Below, one piece after another: positions 9,589 through 20,101 of a stretch of DNA of 64,000 nt. The notes beneath the pieces were generated by a model. It had not been told where the DNA came from, did no database searches, and saw only the letters and a program-made list of their open reading frames with translations. The stretch covers positions 2,604,001 to 2,668,000 of the forward strand of contig NZ_CP115960.1 in NCBI RefSeq assembly GCF_027941955.1. Direction: 5' to 3'. Numbering within the stretch: the stretch's first letter is position 1; the number at the start of each line of letters is the position of its first letter. A program made the position numbers and the translations under genes. The stretch is from Sphingomonas sp. 7/4-4. GTDB lineage: Bacteria > Pseudomonadota > Alphaproteobacteria > Sphingomonadales > Sphingomonadaceae.

Positions 9589-11274
9589 CTAAGGCAGAGG
9601 CGAAGGCGATGCCTCGGGCTCGGGCAGGTTGCTGGTGAACTGGCGACCGTCGTTGAGGATAAGGTCGCGCTCCCATTTGGGGAGCGGCAGCTCGCCGGGG
9701 CGGATGACCGGCGCAGGAACATTGTGATCGACGCGGTAGAGCCCGCTATGGCTGTGATCGTCGACATAGATGGGCACCAGCCCCTGCAGGAAGCGCTGGT
9801 CGAACTGCGGCGGGCGGATCATCCAGACATAATCGAACGCATCGCGCGGGAAGCGAGTCAGCGCCCAGGCCACCGGGCGCCACCATTCGCGCGGGCACTG
9901 GATGTCGGTGACGATCTGCGAGGGATCGTGCGCGAAGCGTTGGGCGTCGGCATAGCGCACCGTCAGCAGCTGGGCGCCGGGCATCGACCATTGATCGTTG
10001 GTGTAAGCGAGCTTGCGTTCGAGCGCGAGCGCGGGGACGTGCTGGAGGCGCGTCATCTTCCACTCGTTGTAGCAGGTCTCGCCGACGAAGCTGACCAGCC
10101 GGGCGCCTTCGGGCAGATGCTCGAGCGCCTTCAGCTCGCGATCATAGGATTTGTCGTAGAGGAAGAAGCTCCACGTCGTCGCGGCGATGCGCGCAGTGAA
10201 GAACGCCATGCCGATCGCCGCCACCACTGCCGCGCCGCGCATCGACATGCCCGGCTTGGGGCGGATCGCGATGATTCCGATCGCCATCAGGAACGGCACC
10301 AGCCGCATATCGGCATAGGCCGATCCGAACACGATCCGCGGCAACAAGACATAGACTGCCGCGAGGAACAGGAACGACAGGCTCAGATTGCGCGAATACT
10401 GGAGGTTGGGGTCGCGGATCGCCTTGAACAGCAGCAGGAACAGCACGCCGACCGAGGCGATGTCGAACAGCTGCCAGCGATCGCGGAAGACCTGGACGAT
10501 CCACAGCATCTTGGCGCGCCAGTTGAACCAGTCCGCGGTCTGCCCGGTGACATGGCCGCCGCTGCGCCACATCAGCATCAGCAAGGCGGGCGGCGCCAGC
10601 ACGAGGCACTGGATGCCCGCCTTGAACCAGGGAAGCAGCCACTCGCGGGCGAAGCCCTGTCCGCGATGCGCATCGTGGTGGCGGACCAGTTCGGCCGAGA
10701 AAGCGAGTACGCCGAGCACGCCCCAGCCGAATGTGTGCGTGATCCAGATCAGCACCGAGATCGGCAGGAACACGAGGCTGCGGAAGTGGAACTTGCCGAG
10801 TCGCCCCAGCCGCAGCCACCAGCCGAAGGCGAGCAGCGCCATGCCCATCGACAATGCGAAATTGACGAAGCCGAAATGGAAGGGGAAGGCATAAGCCAGC
10901 GGCAGCGCGAACAGGGCCGTGGCGGGAATGCGGCCATGGACCTCGCGCGCGATCATCAGCAGCCCGGCGACGGTCATCGCAGGGATCGTGATGACGATCA
11001 ATTTGACCGCGAGTTCGAGCCCGAACACCTTGGACATGGGGATGACGAGCAGGTCGACTCCCAGATTGCCCATCAGGCTCCAGCTGAAATTATACCAGTC
11101 GTGCAGGTGTGGATATTGCGCGTAATCGAGCTGGACGCGGTACCGCCCCATATGACCGGGCAGGTCGACCAGCGGCGGAATGTCCGGCCACAGCAGAGGC
11201 ACGATCGCCATGAACGTGGCGAGCGCCACGAACCATCGTGTCTGCCACCAATGCAGCCTTTCGCCCCGATCCAT
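9589..11274 (-). CDS. Polytopic membrane protein, GT-C-like
   Basis: The 561-residue product begins with a helix (WFVALATFMAIVPLLW) followed by a large loop and at least ten hydrophobic segments up to about residue 370. A soluble C-terminal domain of about 190 residues then holds VSFVGETCYNEW, YTNDQWSMPGAQLL and IYVDDHSHSGLYRVD. This arrangement resembles GT-C glycosyltransferases that use polyprenyl-phosphate sugars, but I do not recognise a named family. It is last in an operon after 14568-13058 and 13061-11318 (43 bp gap), which suggests work on the same glycan. Confidence 0.7.
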   Translation of the reverse strand: MDRGERLHWWQTRWFVALATFMAIVPLLWPDIPPLVDLPGHMGRYRVQLDYAQYPHLHDWYNFSWSLMGNLGVDLLVIPMSKVFGLELAVKLIVITIPAMTVAGLLMIAREVHGRIPATALFALPLAYAFPFHFGFVNFALSMGMALLAFGWWLRLGRLGKFHFRSLVFLPISVLIWITHTFGWGVLGVLAFSAELVRHHDAHRGQGFAREWLLPWFKAGIQCLVLAPPALLMLMWRSGGHVTGQTADWFNWRAKMLWIVQVFRDRWQLFDIASVGVLFLLLFKAIRDPNLQYSRNLSLSFLFLAAVYVLLPRIVFGSAYADMRLVPFLMAIGIIAIRPKPGMSMRGAAVVAAIGMAFFTARIAATTWSFFLYDKSYDRELKALEHLPEGARLVSFVGETCYNEWKMTRLQHVPALALERKLAYTNDQWSMPGAQLLTVRYADAQRFAHDPSQIVTDIQCPREWWRPVAWALTRFPRDAFDYVWMIRPPQFDQRFLQGLVPIYVDDHSHSGLYRVDHNVPAPVIRPGELPLPKWERDLILNDGRQFTSNLPEPEASPSPLP

Positions 11275-11317
11275 CGCGCGGCTTTAGTCGCGCATATGGG
11301 CTTGCCGCAAGCGGGCG

Positions 11318-13061
11318 TTAGCTACGCACGCGCCACACGAGGACAGGCGAATCCGCAATCGGGACCGGCTGCAGCCAGTCGAACCGTTCCCCCGCTCGAG
11401 GCGCGGGCCGAATCCGGCCGGGTTCCACTCGCGATAGACCTCCGGCTCGTTGAGGCCGGGACAGATCACGACATAGTCCGCCCCGGAACGGCGGATCAGC
11501 GCGTGCGCGGCTTCGGGCGTGCCGGTGAAGGCGGAAATGACGTCGCGCATCATCGCCATGTTCCGATGGTGGCCGCTGGCCATCGCCCGATGGTGCGTGG
11601 CCACGACGATATCGGGCGCGATGTCGAGCGGCGCGAACAACAGGGCCGGCGGCAATTGGGCGACGGCGCGGGCCTGGGTGCCGTCGATGCAGGCGGGATG
11701 CCCCGCCTCGGCGTAACGTTGCTGTGTCTCCCGGGCCGCCTGCGCCTGCGGGAAGCCGAGCAGTGAAAACGCGACGAGCCCCGGCGAGGCGGCGAGCAGC
11801 GCTCCGGCCGTGGCCAGCGTGCGCTTGAGTACGGAAGATATCGCCCGTGCCCGCGTCAGCATCGCGTGAAGTGCCCAGGCGGCGCCGGGAAGCGCGAATG
11901 CGCTGGCCGTAGCGCCCGCGCGCGCCACCAGCAACGCGAGCAGGAATGCGGGCAATTGCGCGGCGATCAGGAGGATCCATCGCGTCCGCGTTTCGCCTTC
12001 GCTGCCGCGGAGCGCGAGGACGGAACCGATCAGGCCGACGATCGGCAGGCCGATCGTCATGATCGCCCAGCTGGGATATTGCTCCCAGAAGGGAGCCCTT
12101 CGGAGACTTTCTGATACCACAAGGCGCGCGTCAGCGGATCGAGCTGGGCGAACGGGCCGGCGACGCATTCGGGTGCCGTAGCGAGCAGCAGCCCGAGCGG
12201 AACGCAGCCGGCCAGGCCGAGCGCCCCGAGCCGCAGCGCGAGCGGCGCCCGCCCGGCAAGCGTGGCGAAGCTCACCGCGACTGCGGCCGCTCCGGCCACC
12301 GCGACCCAGTCGAACGTCACCGCATCGCATAACGGCGCCGCGTAATGGAGCCCGCGCGTGGCCAGCTGAAGCGTCGCGAGGCTAGCGAAAAGCGACCAGG
12401 CGATGCCGAGGAGCACGAAGCGGCGGGAGGGCTCGAACGCCCATGCAATCGCTGCGATGCCGCACAAGGCGGCGGCGATCGGCAATCCCTCGAGCGAGAT
12501 CATGATCAGCACCGCGAGGCAGAGCCCGATCGCCGCGCCGTTTCGCAGCGTCGGCTTGCCGAGCAGCAGGAACAGCGCCGCGAGCGCGAGCACCACTTGC
12601 CACCCGTGATGGTCGATCCGCATCGGACGCAGCTGGTACAACAAAGGAACCGAGAGCGGCGCAATCAGCACCGCGAGCCGGGCGCGTTCGGTGTCGAGGA
12701 CTCGGCGCGTCAGCCCGGCGCCCAGCGCGAGCACTGCGAGCAGAGTGGCGAGCGGGACTATGACGAGCGCGATACGCTCCGCGCCCGCCTGACCGAATAG
12801 CGGCGCGGTCAGCAGCATGACCGCCGCCAGCGGCAGATCGACGAGCCGCGACCAGTGCATGTCTCCCGCGACGAGACGGTACTGGGTCACGTCCCACCAG
12901 CTCTGTCCCGCCAGCCAGTCGCGCACTTCCATGAGGCGCATGGCATCGTCGGGATCGGGAAACGCCAGCGTGTAGATGCTGCCGGCGCTGACAGCGAGAA
13001 GCACTGCGGACGCCAGCAGCCAGCCGGTCAGCACCGCCAGCCAGGGCGAGCGTTCGCTCAT
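11318..13061 (-). CDS. Polytopic GT-C-like membrane glycosyltransferase (two frame breaks)
   Basis: The N-terminal part has a signal-anchor helix and then PDPDDAMRLMEVRDWLAGQSWWDVTQYRL and MHWSRLVDLP (cited as landmarks PDPDDAMRL and MHWSRLVDLP). Acidic first loops of this kind occur in STT3/GT-C enzymes and in a family widespread in alphaproteobacteria. About ten helices follow, then a periplasmic tail with ADYVVICPGLNEPEVY. The gene is split at a C run (ggg, 12091-12093) and at the G run opposite 11389-11393. One added base at each gives EGLPFWEQYPSW and LERGERFDWLQPVP, with a natural stop at 11318. Repaired length is about 581 aa. Its ATG overlaps the stop of the upstream flavoprotein gene (ATGA). 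Confidence 0.75.
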
Positions 13062-14568
13062 GCCGCCTTCAAGCGGCCCGGGACGAGGCGCTCGGAAGCG
13101 AGCGCGGCCTGTTCGCCTTCGGTGCCCGATTCGTGATATTCGGCATCCTCGTTGACGTTCCAGACGTCGTAGACCCGGCTGCCCGCCGCGATATTGCGGA
13201 CGGTGAGCATCGCCGTCATCATCGCATGGTCCTGGTTGTTGTAGCGATGCATGCCGTTGCGGCCGACCATGTGAAGCGTGGGATAACGGCTCTCGAGCTC
13301 GCGGCGGAGCGTGTCGACATTGTCGCGATAGCTGTCGTCATAGACGGGATAGGCCTTTTCCTGACGCACCACCGCACCGCCGACGACCGTCGCGGGATCG
13401 GCCAGCCCGAGCTGCGCCAGCTCGCGCGTTGCGAGTGCGACCAGTTCGTCGTCGCTGGAGGTCCACAGGCCATCGCCTTCGAAGCAGAAATATTCGAGGC
13501 CGACACAGGCAATGCTCTCGTCGGGCACCATTTCGGGCGACCAGCTGCGGAAGTTCTGAACGCGGCCGACCTGGACCCCTCCTCATGGATGTAGATCCAG
13601 TTGTCAGGGAAGAGATCCTCGGAGCGGATCATCAGCGCGACGGTGAGGAAGTCGCGGTAATGAAGGTCCATCGCCGCCGGAATGCTCGCAGGGAGCGGCT
13701 GGATGCGACCGGCGAGCTCGCGCATCGGTGCCGAGGAAATCACGTGCGCGGCGTTGATCACGACCATCCGGTCGCCCTGCATGGCCTGCACGGTCCAGCG
13801 CTGCGTGGCATGGTTGAACGCCAGCGCCTTGAGCGCATGATCCATCAGGACGCGGTTGCCGCCCTCGACGACACGGTCGCGCGCGGCCTCCCACATCATC
13901 CCCGGACCTTTGCGCGGATAGCGGAAGGTCTCGAGCAGGGTCTTGGTGGCCATGCCGTCATTGGGCTTTTTGTTCAGCCCGAGCGAACGCTTGAGGCCGT
14001 CGATCACGGCCTTGCCGAGGCTGAGCCCCTTGATGCGCTGCGCCGCCCAATCGGCCGACATCTCGTCGCACGGCATGCCCCACACCTTCTCGGTATAGGT
14101 CTTGAAGAAGATCGAATAGAGCTTGTGGCCGAACTGGTTGACCACCCAGTCCTCGAAGCTCTTCACGTCCTTCTTCGGAAACAGCTTCGCCCTGGCATAG
14201 CTCGCCATGCACAGAGTCGAGGTCCACACGCCCAGGTTCATCAGCGCTTCGAAGGCACGCAGCGGATAGCTGTAGAATTTGCCGCCATAATAGATGCGGC
14301 TCATCCGCGGCCGCTCGATGAAATCGTCGGGAAGGATCTCGTTCCAGAGATCGACGACTTCCTTCGATTTGGAAAAGAAGCGGTGGCCGCCGATGTCGAA
14401 GCGGAAGCCTTCATGCTCGACCGTGCGGCTGATGCCGCCGACATAGACCGGATCCTTCTCGATGACCGTCACCGAATAACCCGCCTTGGTGAGCAGATAG
14501 GCGGCAGTCAGCCCGGCCGGGCCGGCACCGATGATGGCGACATCAACGGCGTTGGTGGATTCAGGCAT
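13058..14568 (-). CDS. FAD-dependent oxidoreductase, UDP-galactopyranose mutase / protoporphyrinogen oxidase-like (one frame break)
   Basis: The dinucleotide fold begins at once (VDVAIIGAGPAGLTAAYLL, then VIEKDPVYVGGISRTVEHEGFRFDIGGHRFFS). RFDIGGHRFF is a mark of the UGM-like flavoproteins often found beside sugar-lipid transferases. The C-terminal FAD-binding region reads YPTLHMVGRNGMHRYNNQDHAM. The reading frame breaks at the CCCC at 13576-13579. One more G on the coding strand restores IHEEGVQVGRVQNFRSW, and the protein then runs to 13058, about 503 aa. It is first in an operon with two GT-C-like membrane proteins, so a role in making or rearranging a lipid-linked sugar is reasonable but unproven. 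Confidence 0.8.
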
Positions 14569-14650
14569 TACTGGTCGTCCCCCGGTGCGAGTGCACGAGG
14601 AGGTACGGTCAAGGCGATAAAGTTAGGTTAACGCGAAGTGAAATCCGGCC

Positions 14651-15895
14651 TCAGCCGTCGCGCCGCCCGAGCAGCCGCAAGCGCAGCGCATTGAGCTTGA
14701 TGAAGCCCGCGGCGTCGCGCTGGTCGTAGGCGCCCTGATCGTCCTCGAAGGTCACGACTTTCTCGCTGTACAGGCTGTTGGGCGAGCGGCGGCCGGTGAC
14801 GGTGACATTGCCCTTGTAGAGCTTGAGGCGGACGGTGCCGGTCACCTTCTCCTGGCTGTGATCGATCGCCGCCTGGAGCATCTCGCGCTCGGGGGCGAAC
14901 CAGAAGCCGTTATAGATCAGCTCGGCGTAGCGCGGCATCAGCTCGTCCTTGAGATGCGCGGCGCCGCGGTCGAGCGTGATCTGCTCGATCCCGCGATGGG
15001 CGAGATGATAGATGGTGCCGCCCGGCGTCTCGTACATCCCGCGCGACTTCATGCCGACGAAGCGGTTCTCGACCAGATCGAGCCGGCCGATGCCGTGCTT
15101 GCGGCCGAGTTCGTTGAGCGCGGTCAGCAAGGTCGCGGGCGACATCGCCTCGCCGTTCAGCGCAACGCCGTCGCCGCGCTCGAAATCCACCGTGATCGTC
15201 TCGGGCTTGTCGGGCGCGTCCTCGGGATTGACCGTGCGCGAATAGACATAATCGGGGACTTCGTCCCACGGATCCTCGAGCACCTTGCCCTCGGACGAAG
15301 TGTGGAGGAGGTTCGCGTCGGTCGAGAACGGCGCCTCGCCGCGCTTGTCCTTGGCGACCTGGATCTGGTGCTGCTCGGCGAATTCGATCAGCCGGGTGCG
15401 GCTGGTCAGATCCCATTCGCGCCACGGCGCGATGACCTTGATGTCGGGCGCGAGCGCGTAATAGCCGAGCTCGAAGCGGACCTGGTCGTTGCCCTTGCCG
15501 GTCGCGCCGTGGCTGACCGCGTCGGCGTTGACCAGCCGTGCGATCTCGATCTGGCGCTTGGCGATCAGCGGGCGCGCGATCGAGGTGCCGAGGAGATAGA
15601 GGCCCTCGTACAGCGCATTGGCGCGCATCATCGGGAATACGAAGTCCTTGACGAACTCCTCCTTCAGATCGTCGATGAAGATGTGCTCGCGCTTGACGCC
15701 CGCTTGCTCGGCCTTGCGCCGCGCGGGCTCCAATTCCTCGCCCTGGCCGAGATCGGCGGTGAAGGTCACCACTTCGCACTGATATTCCTGCTGGAGCCAT
15801 TTCAGGATCACGCTCGTGTCCAGCCCGCCCGAATAAGCGAGGACCACCCGTTTGATGCCGGCATCGCCGGCGGGGCGGTTGATCTTGTCGGACAT
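14651..15895 (-). CDS. argG: Argininosuccinate synthase
   Basis: This joins citrulline and aspartate using ATP in arginine synthesis. The ATP pyrophosphatase loop [18 protein letters not shown] lies near residue 15. It is followed by the family landmarks [36 protein letters not shown] and [22 protein letters not shown] 15895 is chosen because AGGAG stands about ten bases before it; the frame is open further upstream without homology. Length is 414 aa, normal for the family. It is a single gene, divergent from the DUF1801 gene. Confidence 0.95.
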   Translation of the reverse strand: MSDKINRPAGDAGIKRVVLAYSGGLDTSVILKWLQQEYQCEVVTFTADLGQGEELEPARRKAEQAGVKREHIFIDDLKEEFVKDFVFPMMRANALYEGLYLLGTSIARPLIAKRQIEIARLVNADAVSHGATGKGNDQVRFELGYYALAPDIKVIAPWREWDLTSRTRLIEFAEQHQIQVAKDKRGEAPFSTDANLLHTSSEGKVLEDPWDEVPDYVYSRTVNPEDAPDKPETITVDFERGDGVALNGEAMSPATLLTALNELGRKHGIGRLDLVENRFVGMKSRGMYETPGGTIYHLAHRGIEQITLDRGAAHLKDELMPRYAELIYNGFWFAPEREMLQAAIDHSQEKVTGTVRLKLYKGNVTVTGRRSPNSLYSEKVVTFEDDQGAYDQRDAAGFIKLNALRLRLLGRRDG

Positions 15896-15993
15896 GAGGC
15901 AGGCGACTCCTGAGATGTGCGGGAAAACCGGGGGCGCTCTAGGGTTCCTGCACTCGCGGCGCAACCATGGTAAGAGCCGGGACGGAGGAGAGG

Positions 15994-16413
15994 ATGGCCG
16001 AAACCAGGACCAAGCCGACCCAGATGCAGGTCGCCGACTTCATCCATGCCGCCCCGGACACGGTGCGCCGCGAAGATGCGAGGACGCTCCTCGCGCTGAT
16101 GACGCGGATTTCCGACGAGGAACCGGTGATGTGGGGACCCTCGATCATCGGCTTCGGCAGCTATCATTACCGCTATGAGAGCGGGCACGAGGGCGACGCG
16201 TGCCGGCTGGGCTTCAGCCCGCGCAAGGCGGAGCTGGTGCTCTATGTCCTGAACGGCAGCCCCGAGCAGGAAGCCCAGCTCGCGCGGCTGGGCAGACACA
16301 GGACCGGCAAGGCGTGCCTCTACATCCGGAAGCTGGCCGATGTGGACATGGCCGCGCTCGAGGAGATTATTCGCGGGGCACTCGCCTCGATGGACGCGCG
16401 CTATCCGCGCTGA
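15994..16413 (+). CDS. DUF1801 domain protein
   Basis: The 139-residue product has the family's marks: [35 protein letters not shown], and [22 protein letters not shown]. It is a small soluble protein of unknown function with an iron-chaperone-like fold reported for relatives. ATG 15994 is preceded by GGAGGAGAGG. It is divergent from argG and is followed by a palindromic repeat. Confidence 0.85.
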   Translation: MAETRTKPTQMQVADFIHAAPDTVRREDARTLLALMTRISDEEPVMWGPSIIGFGSYHYRYESGHEGDACRLGFSPRKAELVLYVLNGSPEQEAQLARLGRHRTGKACLYIRKLADVDMAALEEIIRGALASMDARYPR

Positions 16414-16428
16414 CGCCTGTCCCACACG

Positions 16429-16525
16429 CCGTCATCCGGCGAAAGCCGGGATCCAGAGCCCCACAGACCATCACTTGTGACTCTGGTACTTGTGACTCTG
16501 GGCCCCGGCCTTCGCCGGGGTGACG
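16429..16525. repeat. Palindromic repeat, family B, with internal tandem duplication
   Basis: The left arm CGTCATCCGGCGAAAGCCGG and the right arm CCGGCCTTCGCCGGGGTGACG face each other between convergent genes. Inside are two tandem copies of ACTTGTGACTCTGG. The element is the REP-like class also seen at 9489-9563. Confidence 0.8.
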
Positions 16526-16533
16526 AAAAGGGA

Positions 16534-17802
16534 TTAGCCCGCCTCGCGCATCGCCTCGGGGGTGGCTTCGCGCAACGCCGTCTCCGCTTCCATCATATAG
16601 TCCCGGGTGATCGGCAGTGCCGTGCGCGAGCGCGAGAACTGGAGCTGGTAATTGACCAGCCCGCCATTGACGAAGGCGACATAGGACCCGGCGAGATAGA
16701 AGGTCCACATCCGGAAGAAGCGTTCGTCATAGAGCGCGACGATCTCGTCCTTCGCGGCGACAGTGCGGTCGTACCAGGCCTTGAGCGTGTGGGCGTAATG
16801 CAGCCGCAGCACCTCGATGTCGGTCGGGAACATGCGCAGGCCTTCATAGCCGCGCGCGATCTCCGACAGCGCCGGGATATAGCCGCCGGGGAAGATGTAT
16901 TTCAGCGTGAACGCATCGGTGACGCCGGGGCCGCCCGCCCGCCCGATCGTGTGGAGCAGCATCACGCCTTCGGGGGTGAGCAATTCGCGGCACTTGTGGA
17001 AGAAGGTCCGGTATTGCGGCGTGCCGACATGTTCGAACATGCCGACCGACACGATCCGGTCGAACTGGCCGGTCATCTCGCGATAATCGATCAGCTCGAA
17101 GCGCACCTTGCCGTGCACCCCGCGCTCGGCGGCACGCTCGCGGGCGACCTTGAGCTGCTCTTCGGACAGCGTGATGCCGACGACTTCGGCGCCGGTCTTC
17201 TCGTGGAGATAGAGCGCCATCCCGCCCCAGCCGCAGCCGATATCGAGCACGCGCATGCCGGGCTCGATCGCCAGCTTGGCGGCGATATGCGCCTTCTTGT
17301 CGAGCTGGGCCTGTTCGAGGTTGTTCGCCGGATCGGTGTAGTAAGCGCAGCTATATTGGCGGTCGGCGTCGAGGAAGAGATCGTAGAGCCGCCGCGACAG
17401 ATCGTAATGATGCGCGACGTTGCGCTTCGCCCGCCGCGCCATGTTGTAGCGGCCGATGCGGTGCATGACGGTGTTCGCCAGTCGGGCAAGCGGCTTGGGA
17501 TCGAGCGCGGCGGTCGCGTCTTCCCAGCGATTGTTGCTCGTCATCAGCACGAGCAGGTCGAAGATGTCGCCCTGCTCGATCGCGAGACGGCCGTCCATGA
17601 AGCATTCGGCGGCGCCCAAGCTGGGATCGCGCACGATCGCCGCGGCTGCACCGGGGCCGAACCGTACCGTGACTGGCTTGATGTCCGGATCCGGCGCCCC
17701 GAAGCTGCGGCTGGTGCCGTCCGCATGGATCACTGTCAGCTGCCCGCGCTTCACTGCGCGCGTAAAAACGTATCGATCAACGCCATTGGCCGTACTCGTC
17801 AA
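16534..17802 (-). CDS. cfa: Cyclopropane-fatty-acyl-phospholipid synthase family methyltransferase
   Basis: The enzyme adds a methylene group from S-adenosylmethionine to double bonds of membrane phospholipid acyl chains. The SAM site is VLDIGCGWGGMALYLHEKTG, and the motif YSCAYYTDP and the segment SVGMFEHVG are typical of CfaS. I choose TTG 17802, just after GGTGGGGGC. The earlier ATG at 17904 would overlap the neighbouring gene and adds unrelated sequence. Length is then about 422 aa, in the family range. Confidence 0.88.
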   Translation of the reverse strand: MTSTANGVDRYVFTRAVKRGQLTVIHADGTSRSFGAPDPDIKPVTVRFGPGAAAAIVRDPSLGAAECFMDGRLAIEQGDIFDLLVLMTSNNRWEDATAALDPKPLARLANTVMHRIGRYNMARRAKRNVAHHYDLSRRLYDLFLDADRQYSCAYYTDPANNLEQAQLDKKAHIAAKLAIEPGMRVLDIGCGWGGMALYLHEKTGAEVVGITLSEEQLKVARERAAERGVHGKVRFELIDYREMTGQFDRIVSVGMFEHVGTPQYRTFFHKCRELLTPEGVMLLHTIGRAGGPGVTDAFTLKYIFPGGYIPALSEIARGYEGLRMFPTDIEVLRLHYAHTLKAWYDRTVAAKDEIVALYDERFFRMWTFYLAGSYVAFVNGGLVNYQLQFSRSRTALPITRDYMMEAETALREATPEAMREAG

Positions 17803-17885
17803 CAGCCCCCACCAGACCCTTAAATTAGATGCGTAACGAGTTTCCGCAATGCGGAAAAAACACAGGGACGCGCAAGAGCGCGGCG

Positions 17886-18617
17886 TCAGATGCCGGCATA
17901 CCATTCATAGCCGTTCGAATCCTCCCAATAGCCCCCTTGCCCGCGCCGATTCCGGCCAGGCTGGCCACGGCTTCAATCCGCATGACGTACTTCGCCTGTT
18001 TGTAGCCGAGCTGGCGCTCGACCCGCAGCCGCACGGGCGCGCCGTGACCGACCGAAAGCGTTGCGTCGTTCATCGCCCAGGCGAGGATCGTCTGGGGGTG
18101 GAAGGCGTCGACCAAATCGATCGATTCGTAGAAGGGCGTGCCGCCGAAGCGGTCGGCGCAGTGGAAGACGATATAGCGCGCGGTGTCGCGGATGCCGGCG
18201 AGCTGGAGCAAGGTCTCGAGCCGCGGCCCCTGCCATTTGCCGATCGCGCTCCAGCCCTCGACGCAATCGTGCCGGGTGATCTGCGCGCGCTGGGGCAATG
18301 CCTGGATCTGCGCGAGGCTGAGACGGAGCGGGCGCGCGACGAGACCGTCGACCGTCAACCGCCAGTCGGCGAAGCGGTTGGCGGCGAGGGCATTGTACGC
18401 GGGCGTGTTCGGGCTCGCGGTGCCGTTGACCCGGAAGATCGGGCTGCGTTGTTCGGCGCGGAACTCGCGGGCGAGCGCGGCGCGCCCGTTGATCGAACGC
18501 TGAAGGAAACGATGCGCGTCCTCCGCGCGCATCAGCACCGGACTGTCGGTGAGCGAGATCGCAGCCGGCCAGCAGGCTGGCGCCGGTGCCGACGAGCAGG
18601 GTCCGCCGCGTGATCAC
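17886..18617 (-). CDS. MsrP/YedY-like molybdopterin oxidoreductase with Tat-type signal (two frame breaks)
   Basis: GTG 18617 follows GAGGAGG and begins a twin-arginine leader, ITRRTLLVGTGASLLAGC. The mature part has the sulfite-oxidase fold with the molybdenum-ligand cysteine in TRHDCVEGWSAIGKWQG, then VFHCADRFGGTPFYESID and GHGAPVRLRVERQLGYK. Two frame breaks occur. One is near 18560, just after the leader, where the shift is +1, so one extra or two missing bases. The other is at the CCCCC at 17932-17936, where one more base yields the family ending GGYWEDSNGYEWYAGI and a stop at 17886. Repaired length is about 244 aa. The start overlaps the cytochrome b stop (GTGA), pointing to a two-gene electron-transfer unit acting in the periplasm. 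Confidence 0.8.
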
Positions 18618-19321
18618 GAATGATCCTCCTCGGGCACGCGCCACCAGCCGGTGATCATCGAGCGCACTTCGTTGATCGGGCCGGCGAGGATCACCAGCGT
18701 CAGGTGGATGACGACGAACAAGGTCATACACGCCATCGCGATGAAGTGGACCGAGCGCGCTGACTGGCGCCCGCCGAACAGGTCCGCCAGCCACGGCCAC
18801 ATGCCCGGCGAGATCGCGAGGCCCGATGCGATCAGCAGCGGGAGCAGCACGAAGATCACGCCGGCGTAGCTCGCCTTCTGGAAGATGTTATAGGCGCCCG
18901 GCTTGGCGGGATCGTGAAAGCGTAGCGCGAGATGCGCCCTGAGATCGGCGGCGAGGTGGCTTGGCGCCAGCTCTGCGCGGCGGATGCGCAGGTCGCGCTG
19001 GAAGTGGCGGTTGATCAGGCTGGCGATCATGTACGCCAGTAGCCCGAAGCCGAGCACCAATGCGAAGAACAGATGCCAGTGGCGCGCACCGGCGAGGCTG
19101 TAATGGCTGGGGATCGTCGCCCAGCCGGGGAAGCGCGGCAGCTCGAGCCAGGCGTGGTCGAAATTGGCGCCGTAATGCCCCCAATAGAGCCGGGGGTGCG
19201 CGTTGAAGATCATCAGCCCGCTGGGGATCAGGATCAGGATCGCGAGCGCGTTGATCCAGTGCCAGAGGCGCGTGAACAGCCGGTGCCGATAGACCGTGCG
19301 GGGCTCGGGAGGCGCATCCAT
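18614..19321 (-). CDS. Cytochrome b561-type membrane subunit
   Basis: The 235-residue protein has four or five transmembrane segments and histidines placed as haem ligands: FTRLWHWINALAIL in the first helix, GARHWHLFFALVLG in the second, and SARSVHFIAM and FVVIHLTLVI near the end. It probably passes electrons from the membrane to the molybdopterin protein encoded next, whose start overlaps this stop. The TauE-like gene ends 14 bp upstream, so all three may be co-transcribed. Confidence 0.85.
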   Translation of the reverse strand: MDAPPEPRTVYRHRLFTRLWHWINALAILILIPSGLMIFNAHPRLYWGHYGANFDHAWLELPRFPGWATIPSHYSLAGARHWHLFFALVLGFGLLAYMIASLINRHFQRDLRIRRAELAPSHLAADLRAHLALRFHDPAKPGAYNIFQKASYAGVIFVLLPLLIASGLAISPGMWPWLADLFGGRQSARSVHFIAMACMTLFVVIHLTLVILAGPINEVRSMITGWWRVPEEDHS

Positions 19322-19335
19322 TCCAGCCCCTTAGC

Positions 19336-20094
19336 CTATCCGCCGTATGCGCGCACGAAGAAGACGAGCGTGGTGGCGCCGGTGACCAGCAGCGTCCATG
19401 CGCGCACCATGCCGGGCGACAGCTTCTTGCCAATCACTGCACCGAGCCAGCCGCCAAGGATCGAGCCGATCAGCATCGGCAGGCACGCCCACCACCAGAC
19501 CATCGCGAAGCCGATGAAGATGAACGCCGCGGCGAAATTGGCCACCGCCAGCATCAGGGTGCGGATCGCGAACAGCTCGCGCGGGCGGATATTGGCGAGG
19601 AGGCCATAGACCGCCGTGGTGATCAGCCCCACGCCGCCGCCGAAATAGCCGCCATAGATGCCGAGAAACGCCTGCGTGATCAGCAAGGTCGGGCGACCGA
19701 TCGTGACGCGGGCATGAAGCCAGTCGGCCGCGCTTTTGCCGAACACCATCACCGCGAAGGCGAAGAGGAGCAGCCATGGGATGAGCAGATCGAACACCGC
19801 AGTCGGAGTGAGCACGAGCAACAGGCTGCCGACCAGCCCGAACGCAAAGGTGATCGCAGCCAGCAGCCGCACCGACAGACCCGCAACGGGCGCCAGCTCG
19901 TCGCGATACGCCCAGGCGCTGGTGCCGGCGCCGGGCAGCAAGGCGACATTTGAGGTGGCATTGGCGATATTGGCGGGAAGCCCGAGTGCGATCAGCGCGG
20001 GCAGCGTCGCGAAGGTGCCGCCGCCCGCCAGCGCGTTCATTGCACCGCCAAGCACGCCGGCTCCGGCGGCCAATGCTATCGAGAAGAAGTCCAC
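19336..20094 (-). CDS. TauE/SafE-family permease (sulfite exporter-like)
   Basis: The 252-residue product is almost wholly hydrophobic with about eight helices and the family's two repeated halves: GGAMNALAGGGTFATLPALIALG with NATSNVALLPG, and FLGIYGGYFGGGVGLITTAVY with RELFAIRTLMLAVAN. Members export sulfite or other organosulfur anions. Its place upstream of a cytochrome b and a sulfite-oxidase-fold enzyme fits sulfur metabolism, but the family is broad. Confidence 0.85.
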   Translation of the reverse strand: MDFFSIALAAGAGVLGGAMNALAGGGTFATLPALIALGLPANIANATSNVALLPGAGTSAWAYRDELAPVAGLSVRLLAAITFAFGLVGSLLLVLTPTAVFDLLIPWLLLFAFAVMVFGKSAADWLHARVTIGRPTLLITQAFLGIYGGYFGGGVGLITTAVYGLLANIRPRELFAIRTLMLAVANFAAAFIFIGFAMVWWWACLPMLIGSILGGWLGAVIGKKLSPGMVRAWTLLVTGATTLVFFVRAYGG

Positions 20095-20101
20095 CGTAAA
20101 T

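Noticed and set aside
9724..11766. 680-residue open frame on the plus strand
   Set aside because: It lies opposite two membrane-protein genes and its product is a low-complexity mix of Arg, Gln, His and Glu, typical of antisense to hydrophobic codons.
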